A stretch of 5,383 nt of DNA from Polaromonas sp. (GTDB lineage: Bacteria; Pseudomonadota; Gammaproteobacteria; Burkholderiales; Burkholderiaceae_C). This document shows positions 1 through 4,678 of the stretch, in pieces; position 1 is the first letter of the stretch; the number at the start of each line of letters is the position of its first letter. The notes under the pieces were generated by a model that had not been told where the DNA came from, ran no database searches, and saw only the letters and a list, made by a program, of their open reading frames with translations. The position numbers and the translations under genes were made by a program. The stretch covers positions 1 to 5,383 of the forward strand of contig JAQGMN010000031.1 in assembly GCA_028292345.1 (NCBI GenBank), given 5' to 3'.

Positions 1-1226
1 GGCGCTTCCTGCGGCTCCGAGATTTCTTCCAGCCTGGTTTTGTTGCCATTGGCGTAGCGCGGCAGCAGCAGCTTGTCGATGGCCACCAGCAGCAGCGGGC
101 TGATGAGCATCGACAGCGCCACCGCGCCGATCAGCAGCGAGGCGGTTTCGGGGGCAAACACCCGGGCGCCGGCAGCGGCCTGGAACACCACGAAGGCAAA
201 TTCGCCGCCCTGCGCCAGCAGCAGCGCAAACACCGGCCGCTCCTGCCAGGGCAGCTTCATCGCCGCCGCCAGCGCATAGATGGCCAGCAGCTTCAGCCCC
301 AGGAAGCCGGCCAGGATGGCGAGCATCTGGCCGGGGAATTTCCACAGCACGCCAAAGTCGATGCTCATGCCCACGGCAATGAAAAACAGGCCGAGCAGCA
401 GCGCCTTGAACGGCTCGATGTCGGTTTCCAGTTCGCGCCGGTATTCGCTTTCGGCCAGCAGCACGCCGGCCAGAAAGGCGCCCAATGCCATTGACAGGCC
501 GACGAGCTGCATCAAGGCGGCAATGCCGACCACCAGCAGCAGCGACGCGGCGGTGAAGATCTCGGGCGTGCCGCTGTTGGCGATCCAGCGCAGCACCGGC
601 CTGAGCAGCAGCCTGCCGCCGAGGATGATGCCGCCGATGCTTGCTATGATTTTAAGAGCTTCAAGCGCACGGTTGGCATGCGTGAGCGCTTCATTTCCTT
701 CACCAAGCGTGCCCAGCAGCGGCATCAGCGCCAGGATCGGAATGGCCGCCACGTCCTGAAACAGCAGGATCGAAAAGCCCGCTTGTCCGCTGGAGGTACG
801 CATCAGGTTGCGCTCGTTGATCGACTGCAGCGCGATCGCGGTGGACGACAGCGCCAGCCCCAGGCCGGCCACCAGCGCGACCGGCCAGCCGATGCCAAAT
901 GCCATGGCGGTGCCGGTCAGCAGCGCGGCGCAGCTCAGCATCTGGGCGCTGCCCCAGCCAAAGATCGGCCGGCGCAGGTTCCACAGCCGCTGGGGTTCCA
1001 ACTCCAGGCCGATCAGGAACAGCATCAGCACCACGCCGAACTCGGCGAAATGCAGGATGTCCTGGACATTGGTGACCAGCCCGAGCCCCCACGGCCCGAT
1101 GGCGATGCCCGCCGCCAGGTAGCCGATGATCGAGCCCAGTCCGAGCTTTTTGGCCAGCGGCACGGCGACCACGGCGGCGGCCAGGTAGATGAAGCTGTTG
1201 ATCAGCCAGTCGGGTGCGTGGTTCAT
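1..1226 (-). CDS. kefB: Kef-type K+/H+ antiporter (CPA2), C-terminus off the window
   Basis: This is the membrane part of a monovalent cation:proton antiporter-2 protein of the KefB/KefC type, which exports K+ in exchange for H+ at the inner membrane during electrophile or pH stress. The ATG at 1226 is preceded directly by an in-frame TGA, so it is the first possible start. 408 residues are visible and almost all are hydrophobic helices. Recognisable Kef blocks are GSIIGYLAAG (31-40), LALSSTAIA (124-132), LLFQDVAAIP (154-163) and the regulatory-loop region EYRRELETDIEPFK (261-274), followed by LLLGLFFIAVGMSIDFG. E. coli KefC, as I recall it, has His where Arg264 is found here. The cytoplasmic RCK/TrkA-N domain expected in the family would lie beyond position 1, so KefB versus KefC, and whether glutathione gating is kept, cannot be decided. 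A short repeat-like segment encodes residues 186-195. There is no clear Shine-Dalgarno sequence. The family call is firm and the symbol is provisional. Confidence 0.9.
   Translation of the reverse strand, partial: MNHAPDWLINSFIYLAAAVVAVPLAKKLGLGSIIGYLAAGIAIGPWGLGLVTNVQDILHFAEFGVVLMLFLIGLELEPQRLWNLRRPIFGWGSAQMLSCAALLTGTAMAFGIGWPVALVAGLGLALSSTAIALQSINERNLMRTSSGQAGFSILLFQDVAAIPILALMPLLGTLGEGNEALTHANRALEALKIIASIGGIILGGRLLLRPVLRWIANSGTPEIFTAASLLLVVGIAALMQLVGLSMALGAFLAGVLLAESEYRRELETDIEPFKALLLGLFFIAVGMSIDFGVLWKFPGQMLAILAGFLGLKLLAIYALAAAMKLPWQERPVFALLLAQGGEFAFVVFQAAAGARVFAPETASLLIGAVALSMLISPLLLVAIDKLLLPRYANGNKTRLEEISEPQEA
641..671 (-). repeat. Intragenic copy of a short comamonad-type repeat inside kefB
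   Basis: Read on the minus strand from 671 to 641, this 31-nt stretch matches 3829-3859 on the plus strand at 25 of 31 positions. It lies in frame in kefB and encodes RALEALKIIA (residues 186-195), using the AT-rich codons CTT, AAA and ATA, which are unusual beside the GC-rich codons around it. Directly upstream in the gene, AAGCGC (663-668) and GCGCTT (686-691) form an inverted repeat, with CACG/CGTG nested inside, so the whole element may be about 641-691. E. coli KefC has a similar hydrophobic segment here (ALSALKVAG, from memory), so ordinary protein conservation may explain part of the match. Confidence 0.55.
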
Positions 1227-1432
1227 TCAGGACTCGCGGGCGATGCCGTGCGGGCAAGCCGCCGGGGCTGGAGAAACGTGTCATGGGGTCGATGCATCCG
1301 GCAACGATAGCGGAAAAGCCGGCCGCTGCCCGCACCGGGCGGGATTTTGCAGGTTGTGTGGTTGCCCCAAGGCTGTCGCCCAACCGACACCCGGTCTGAT
1401 TCCCATGCCGGCCATCACGCTACAGTGCCTGG
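1227..1432. other. Divergent intergenic region between kefB and the MaoC gene
   Basis: These 206 bp should carry promoters for kefB on the left and the MaoC gene on the right. No ORF here looks real. A small hairpin, CCCGC (1329-1333) with GCGGG (1339-1343), is followed by ATTTT on the plus strand. As neither flanking gene reads into it, I do not call it a terminator. I see no good TTGACA/TATAAT pair for kefB. Confidence 0.5.
1421..1426 (+). promoter_or_regulatory. -10-like element close to the MaoC start codon
   Basis: TACAGT ends 6 nt before the ATG at 1433. The sequence in front of the ATG (TGCCTGG) is a poor Shine-Dalgarno match. If TACAGT is the -10 box, transcription would start at or within a base or two of the ATG, giving a leaderless mRNA. 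No convincing -35 hexamer is seen near 1397-1403, so this is a weak call that gains support mainly from the same spacing at trmL and comF. Confidence 0.35.
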
Positions 1433-1888
1433 ATGAAAACCTTTCAAACCCTGTCCGACCTGGCGGCCTGCGTGGGCCAGGAAGTCGCCGTCAGCGACTG
1501 GGTCACGATCACGCAGCAGCAGGTCAACCTGTTTGCCGAGGCCACCGGCGACCACCAGTGGATTCATGTCGATCCTGAAAAAGCCGCCGCCGGGCCGTTT
1601 GGCGGCACGATCGCCCACGGTTATCTGACGCTGTCGCTGCTGCCGCGGTTTTTTGAATCGGCGATGGACATCATCGACTGCCGCATGGGCGTGAACTATG
1701 GCCTGAACAAGGTGCGTTTCATGGCGCCCGTTCCGGTGGGCAGCCGTTTGCGCGCCCGCATGAAGCTGCTGAGCGCCGAGTCCATCGAAGGCAGCGGCCT
1801 GCAGATGGCGTGGGACGTGACGGTGGAGCGCGAAGGCGCGGCCAAGCCGGTGTGCGTGGCCGAGGCGCTGGTGCGGCGCTATCCGTGA
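1433..1888 (+). CDS. MaoC/NodN-like hot-dog dehydratase (enoyl-CoA hydratase family)
   Basis: This 151-residue protein belongs to the MaoC-like family, single hot-dog proteins that hydrate or dehydrate acyl-CoA thioesters in the cytoplasm, as PhaJ-type (R)-specific enoyl-CoA hydratases do. The catalytic Asp-x4-His arrangement is present as Asp40 and His45 within the block FAEATGDHQWIHVDP (34-48). It is followed by the conserved GPFGGTIAHGYLTLSL (54-69) and by YGLNKVRFMAPVPVGSRLR (89-107), the pattern seen in NodN-like members. The length fits a single-domain enzyme. The ATG at 1433 puts the family's MKTF-type N-terminus at the start. The gene converges on trmL with a 15-bp gap and has no obvious functional partner here, so its true substrate is unknown. 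A role in fatty acid or polyhydroxyalkanoate metabolism is possible but not shown. Confidence 0.9.
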   Translation: MKTFQTLSDLAACVGQEVAVSDWVTITQQQVNLFAEATGDHQWIHVDPEKAAAGPFGGTIAHGYLTLSLLPRFFESAMDIIDCRMGVNYGLNKVRFMAPVPVGSRLRARMKLLSAESIEGSGLQMAWDVTVEREGAAKPVCVAEALVRRYP

Positions 1889-1903
1889 AACCCCAGGCCT
1901 GAT

Positions 1904-2386
1904 TCAGCCGGTCAGGGCGGCGGCGCCGGCAAAGCCGTTTTGCCGCCAGGCCTCGAACACGGTGACGGCCACGGTGTTGGACAGGTTCAGGCTTCGCTGG
2001 CCGGGCAGCATCGGCACCCGCAGTCGCTGGCCCGGGCCGAACGACGCGCGCACTTCGGGCGCCAGTCCTTTGGTTTCGGAGCCGAAGACCAGCCAGTCGT
2101 CCGGCAGGAAATGCGCGCCATACATCGTGCCGGCGCCCTGCGTGGTCAGGGCGAACAGCCGTCCGGCGGGCGGCTGCTGGCTGGCCAGGAACGCCGGCCA
2201 GCTGGCATGGCGCAGCACCTGGGCGTACTCGTGGTAGTCCAGCCCGGCGCGCCGCATGTGCTTGTCGTCCATCGAAAAGCCCAGCGGCTCGACCAGGTGC
2301 AGCCGGCAGCCGGTGTTGGCCGCCAGGCGGATCACATTGCCGGTGTTGGGCGGAATCTCGGGCTCGACCAGGACGATATTGAACAT
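1904..2386 (-). CDS. trmL: tRNA (cytidine/uridine-34 2'-O)-methyltransferase TrmL
   Basis: TrmL is a small SPOUT-class enzyme that uses S-adenosylmethionine to methylate the 2'-OH of wobble base 34 in certain leucine tRNAs. The protein has 160 residues, close to the roughly 157 of E. coli TrmL, and aligns from end to end by eye. The three SPOUT motifs are visible: PEIPPNTGNVIRLAANTG (9-26), LVFGSETKGL (99-108) and the knot-forming block VPMLPGQRSLNLSNTVAV (124-141), followed by FEAWRQ. RRAGLDYHEY (45-54) is also typical. The ATG at 2386 gives the expected MFNIVL start. There is no Shine-Dalgarno sequence, but a -10-like GACAAT ends 6 nt upstream. comF lies upstream on the same strand but is separated by a 386-bp repeat region, so co-transcription is doubtful. 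Confidence 0.96.
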   Translation of the reverse strand: MFNIVLVEPEIPPNTGNVIRLAANTGCRLHLVEPLGFSMDDKHMRRAGLDYHEYAQVLRHASWPAFLASQQPPAGRLFALTTQGAGTMYGAHFLPDDWLVFGSETKGLAPEVRASFGPGQRLRVPMLPGQRSLNLSNTVAVTVFEAWRQNGFAGAAALTG

Positions 2387-2392
2387 GGCTGG

Positions 2393-2398
2393 ATTGTC
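2393..2398 (-). promoter_or_regulatory. -10-like element close to the trmL start codon
   Basis: On the minus strand GACAAT ends 6 nt before the trmL ATG, matching TATAAT at four of six bases. No -35 hexamer near TTGACA is found 16-18 nt upstream. The placement suggests a leaderless or near-leaderless trmL transcript. This is inference from spacing only. Confidence 0.35.
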
Positions 2399-2483
2399 GC
2401 CGTTAGAAAACCTGCCAGAGTCAGACGCTGCACGAAAGCGCAGAGCCAGCCATTGCCATGCGCGATGGCGCTCTACGCCAGAA

Positions 2484-2675
2484 GGGGCCGCGGAACCGGC
2501 TTTGCCGGGCCGCAGGCGTAGCGGCCCCCTCGGGGCTGAAGGCTGCGGCTCCGAGCCCGCCTGCGCGGGCTTGGACAGCCTTCAGATGCGCCGCCTCCGG
2601 CGGCGTGGCGCCCTGCAAGGGCAGCGCCCCCGGGGGGCAGGGAGCCACACGCAGTGGGCGACTGTGGGGGCTCCC
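2484..2675. repeat. Composite GC-rich palindromic repeat, copy A (interrupted)
   Basis: The first 52 nt (2484-2535) match 2686-2737 at 49 positions. Both contain GGGGCCG paired with a distant CGGCCCC and an inner CCGGC/GCCGG-type hairpin. The 3' module (about 2626-2674) matches the 3' part of copy B with small indels and ends in GTGGGGGCTC. Between the two modules lies about 90 nt absent from copy B, which forms several hairpins of its own: 2536-2585; CGCCGCC (2589-2595) with GGCGGCG (2599-2605); and GCCCT (2610-2614) with AGGGC (2618-2622). GGGAGCC (2640-2646) pairs with GGCTCCC (2669-2675). I remember similar repeats between genes in comamonad genomes, but did not check this. Confidence 0.85.
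2536..2585. repeat. Nested perfect inverted repeat inside copy A
   Basis: CTGAAGGCTG (2536-2545) and CAGCCTTCAG (2576-2585) are perfect 10-bp inverted arms. Inside them AGCCCGC (2554-2560) and GCGGGCT (2565-2571) form a second perfect 7-bp stem with a 4-nt loop. The 50-nt unit is wholly missing from copy B, so it looks like an independent module inserted into, or recombined with, the parent repeat. Confidence 0.8.
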
Positions 2676-2685
2676 ATAATCAGCA

Positions 2686-2773
2686 GGGGCCGCGGAACCG
2701 GCTTCGCCGGGCCGCAGGCGCAACGGCCCCCTCGGGGGGCAGCGAACCACACGAAGTGGGGAGCGTGGGGGCT
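2686..2773. repeat. GC-rich palindromic repeat, copy B (uninterrupted)
   Basis: This copy is continuous. The outer arms GGGGCCG (2686-2692) and CGGCCCC (2724-2730) enclose a hairpin of CCGGC (2698-2702) and GCCGG (2706-2710) with loop TTC. GCCCCC (2726-2731) and GGGGGC (2735-2740) form another hairpin, and CCAC (2747-2750) can pair with GTGG (2756-2759). The copy ends in GTGGGGGCTC, touching the comF stop codon at 2773-2775, so the repeat begins almost at the end of the gene. Confidence 0.85.
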
Positions 2774-3534
2774 CATTGGGTGCGCGCCACGACCACCGCG
2801 GTGATGTGCGCCGCGCCGGCATCGCGCAGCGCCTGCGCAGCCGCAAACAGCGAGGCGCCGCTGGTCATCACATCGTCGACCAGCACCACGCGCCGGCCGT
2901 CGAGTTCGCCGGCGCGCAGCGGATCGACCTGGAAAGCGCCCCTGACGTTGGCCAGCCGCGCTTGCCGCCCAAGCTGGCTTTGCGGCCGCGTGTGCCTCGG
3001 CCGCAGCAGCAGCCGCGTATCGGCTTGGCCCCGGGTGCGGGACTGGCGCGCCAGCGCGCTGGCCAGTTCCCACGCCTGATTGAAGCCGCGCCACTGCAGC
3101 CGCTCGGCCGACAGCGGCAGGGGAAGGAGCCAGTCCTGGGGATCAAGTTCGTCCAGTGCCTGCTGCGCGCCCGGCGTCTGCAGCAGCAGGCCGGCAAAAA
3201 AACCGGCCCAGCCGGGCTGCTCGCCAAACTTGTAGCGTGAAATCAGCCCCGACCAGGGATAGGCATAGGGCACGGCGGCCAGCGTGGCGTCCATCGGCGG
3301 GCGCTGGCGCAGGCAGGCGGCGCAAAGACGCGCAGCCGCTGGCGGCACCTCCATCGTCAGGAGCGCGGGCAGGGGCAGCGCGCACACCGCGCAGCAGGGC
3401 GGGCCGGACATGAACCGCGTCAGGCAGGGCCGGCACACCTGTTCCGATGGCCAGCTGTGGCAGACCGCGCACTGGCTGGCCAGGCCGGGCAAGCCCGGCA
3501 TGAATCGGCGAAGGGCGGACAGGCGTTGGAACAC
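2773..3534 (-). CDS. comF: ComF family phosphoribosyltransferase-like competence protein
   Basis: ComF proteins are cytoplasmic factors needed for natural transformation in several bacteria and combine an N-terminal zinc-ribbon-like region with a phosphoribosyltransferase fold. From the GTG at 3534 the protein has 253 residues, typical for the family. Cysteines 22, 25, 34, 37, 47, 48, 51, 71 and 74 form the CxxC-rich part. AYPWSGLISRYKF and RGFNQA (149-154) are usual ComF blocks. The PRPP-binding loop VVLVDDVMTSGAS (216-228) is intact with its Asp-Asp pair. The frame stays open to an ATG at 3768, but the extra 78 residues are Gly/Arg-rich and lie over the start of the divergent methyltransferase gene, so I reject that start. 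GTG gives the N-terminus VFQRLSAL, as in relatives I recall. ATG 3501 is the alternative. There is no Shine-Dalgarno sequence. Confidence 0.93.
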   Translation of the reverse strand: MFQRLSALRRFMPGLPGLASQCAVCHSWPSEQVCRPCLTRFMSGPPCCAVCALPLPALLTMEVPPAAARLCAACLRQRPPMDATLAAVPYAYPWSGLISRYKFGEQPGWAGFFAGLLLQTPGAQQALDELDPQDWLLPLPLSAERLQWRGFNQAWELASALARQSRTRGQADTRLLLRPRHTRPQSQLGRQARLANVRGAFQVDPLRAGELDGRRVVLVDDVMTSGASLFAAAQALRDAGAAHITAVVVARTQ

Positions 3535-3540
3535 CGTGTC

Positions 3541-3548
3541 AATATACT
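3541..3548. promoter_or_regulatory. Overlapping divergent -10 elements for comF and the BioC-like gene
   Basis: Within the 42-bp spacer, the minus strand reads TATATT (3546-3541), ending 6 nt before the comF GTG, and the plus strand reads TATACT (3543-3548), 28 nt before the methyltransferase ATG. The two hexamers share four base pairs. Neither has a good -35 hexamer at 16-18 nt. A single AT-rich symmetric site could therefore start transcription both ways. This is read from the sequence only. Confidence 0.45.
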
Positions 3549-3576
3549 CGCCCGACCTTGTGCCACCATTGCCCCC

Positions 3577-4479
3577 ATGACCACCACCTCGCGTCCGCCC
3601 ACGCTCGATCCGAACGCCGTCCAACGCTGGCAGCGAACGGCCCCCCTGACTTCGCCCTGGCTGCATGAGGAAGTCGCCAGCCGCATGCGTGACCGGCTGG
3701 AATGGATCAAGCTCAAGCCGCAGGCCTGGGCGCATTGGGGCGCCTTGCGCGGCGGACTGCAGGCGCATGCCGAACTGGCGAAAATCTATCCGGATTCAGC
3801 ATGCTATGTGGCTGAGGTGCAGGAGGAGCGTGCGCAAGCAGCTATTAAAAACATAGCGAAACCCTGGTGGAACCCGCGCCAGTGGCGCGCCGCGCCGGTG
3901 CAATTCGAGATGCCGCCGCCGGACAGCGTGGACATGCTGTGGGCCAACATGGCGCTGCACGAATCGGCCGATCCGCAGGCCCTGCTCGCCCAGTGGCACC
4001 GCGCCTTGAAGGTCGATGGCTTCCTGATGTTTTCATGCCTCGGGCCCGATACCGCCAGGGAGCTGCGTGCGCTCTATGCCCGCCTGGGCTGGCCGCCCGC
4101 AGGCCATGAGCTGACCGACATGCACGACTGGGGCGACATGCTGGTGCAGACCGGTTTTGCCGAGCCGGTGATGGACATGGAGCGCATCACGCTGACTTAT
4201 GAAACGCCCGAGCGGCTGCTGCAGGAGCTGGGCGAACTCGGCCGCAATTTCCATCCGGCCCGCTTTCCCGGCTTGCGGGGCAGGGCGTGGAAGGCCCGGC
4301 TGGCGCATGAACTGGCGGCGCAGCTGACCGGCAGCGACGGCCGGCTGTCGCTGACGTTCGAGGTCATTTATGGGCATGCGCTGAAGGCCAGGCCAAAAAT
4401 CAAGGTCAGCGCCCTCAGCGCGGTGTCGGTCGAGGACATGCGCAGGATGCTGCAGAGCGGTTCCGGCGCCCCCGGTTGA
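3577..4479 (+). CDS. bioC: BioC-like SAM-dependent methyltransferase family protein
   Basis: The 300-residue protein resembles comamonad proteins annotated as BioC, the malonyl-ACP O-methyltransferase that starts pimelate synthesis for biotin. Supporting blocks are SPWLHEEVASRM (26-37), the acidic end of strand 2 at Glu80, DMLWANMALH (119-128), and the strand-4-like GFLMFSCLGPDTARELR (148-164), then DMHDWGDMLVQTGF (181-194). The usual glycine-rich SAM motif I (like DLGCGTG) is not present: its place is taken by WAHWGALRGG (51-60). Catalytic ability and substrate are therefore uncertain, and no other biotin gene is in the window. The ATG at 3577 is chosen because the in-frame extension to 3457 runs into the divergent comF start. 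No Shine-Dalgarno sequence is visible (CCATTGCCCCC precedes the ATG). Residues 85-94 come from a repeat-like segment. Confidence is high that it is a gene and moderate for the symbol. Confidence 0.82.
   Translation: MTTTSRPPTLDPNAVQRWQRTAPLTSPWLHEEVASRMRDRLEWIKLKPQAWAHWGALRGGLQAHAELAKIYPDSACYVAEVQEERAQAAIKNIAKPWWNPRQWRAAPVQFEMPPPDSVDMLWANMALHESADPQALLAQWHRALKVDGFLMFSCLGPDTARELRALYARLGWPPAGHELTDMHDWGDMLVQTGFAEPVMDMERITLTYETPERLLQELGELGRNFHPARFPGLRGRAWKARLAHELAAQLTGSDGRLSLTFEVIYGHALKARPKIKVSALSAVSVEDMRRMLQSGSGAPG
3829..3859 (+). repeat. Intragenic copy of a short comamonad-type repeat inside the BioC-like gene
   Basis: This 31-nt stretch matches the minus-strand element at 671-641 in kefB at 25 of 31 positions. 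Its core, GCTAT (3841-3845) and ATAGC (3853-3857) around TAAAAAC, is a perfect inverted repeat. It is read in frame as RAQAAIKNIA (residues 85-94) with AT-rich codons ATT, AAA, AAC and ATA in an otherwise GC-rich gene. It falls between Glu80 and Asp119, in what should be the helix or loop between strands 2 and 3, a place that tolerates insertions. Confidence 0.65.
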
Positions 4480-4678
4480 GCGCGCTGCACCGCAAGCGCG
4501 GCAACATCCTGATGCATTTGTGTTTGGGGGCTTTGCGGTTTCCCCTAGGCTGGATTGAACCAGTTTCTGTTCAAATCCGAAGGGTCGCGGCAAAGCGTGG
4601 GCCGGTTTTTTCCTCTGCAGGTTGGCCGGCTGCGCCCATTTTTTCTACGCTGCATGCTGTTTTCGCAAGGGTTGTCAC
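4480..4678 (+). other. Intergenic region upstream of the DUF2244 gene
   Basis: This 199-bp spacer has a weak hairpin just after the methyltransferase stop, CGCGCT (4481-4486) with AGCGCG (4495-4500), without a T-tract. An inverted repeat, GGATTGAAC (4552-4560) with GTTCAAATCC (4569-4578, one extra base), lies in the middle. A possible sigma-70 promoter is TTGGCC (4622-4627) and TACGCT (4646-4651) with an 18-bp spacer. Two T6 runs are present (near 4606-4611 and 4639-4644), but the first has no clear GC stem before it. I see no RNA gene. Confidence 0.4.
4667..4671 (+). promoter_or_regulatory. Shine-Dalgarno site fixing the DUF2244 start
   Basis: AAGGG lies 7 nt before the ATG at 4679 and supports that start over the in-frame ATG at 4622. 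It is one of the few clear ribosome binding sites in the window. Confidence 0.65.

Larger units (their letters stand above)
2387..2772. other. Gene-free spacer between trmL and comF, filled with palindromic repeats
   Basis: These 386 bp hold no credible gene. The open frames across them translate into low-complexity Arg/Pro/Ala/Gly peptides, as expected for palindromic GC-rich DNA. About 2399-2480 is unique sequence upstream of trmL, and the rest is two repeat copies described separately. As both flanking genes read leftward, the repeats lie just after comF and before trmL, where hairpins could end comF transcription or protect its mRNA 3' end. There is no T-tract that would make a standard Rho-independent terminator. 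Confidence 0.7.

Noticed and set aside
678..1310. Long open frame on the plus strand, 210 residues, Gln/His/Arg-rich
   Set aside because: It is antisense to kefB. The composition is that expected from the complement of Leu/Ala/Gly-rich membrane codons in GC-rich DNA.
1329..1348. CCCGC/GCGGG hairpin followed by ATTTT, as a terminator
   Set aside because: It lies between divergent genes, so no upstream gene on the plus strand would need it, and the stem is short.
700..1383. Long open frame on the minus strand, 227 residues
   Set aside because: It runs over kefB in another frame, is rich in Arg, Gly, Ala and Pro without any family motif, and kefB has clear Kef motifs across the same DNA.
1898..1916. 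CCTGA/TCAGG inverted repeat between the convergent MaoC and trmL genes, as a shared terminator
   Set aside because: The stem is only 5 bp with a 9-nt loop, has no T-tract on either strand, and reaches into the trmL coding end.
2421..2846. 141-residue open frame on the minus strand across the repeats
   Set aside because: It is mostly translated palindromic repeat, runs into comF in another frame and shows no domain.
3457..3576. Upstream extension of the BioC-like gene to the ATG at 3457
   Set aside because: It would overlap the comF coding start and its promoter. Family similarity begins after the ATG at 3577.
3535..3768. Upstream extension of comF to the ATG at 3768
   Set aside because: The 78 extra residues are low complexity, overlap the start of the divergent methyltransferase gene and are not part of the ComF family.
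4569..4578. GTTCAAATCC resembles a tRNA T-loop
   Set aside because: No acceptor, anticodon or T-stem pairing is found around it. It is better explained as one arm of the inverted repeat with 4552-4560.
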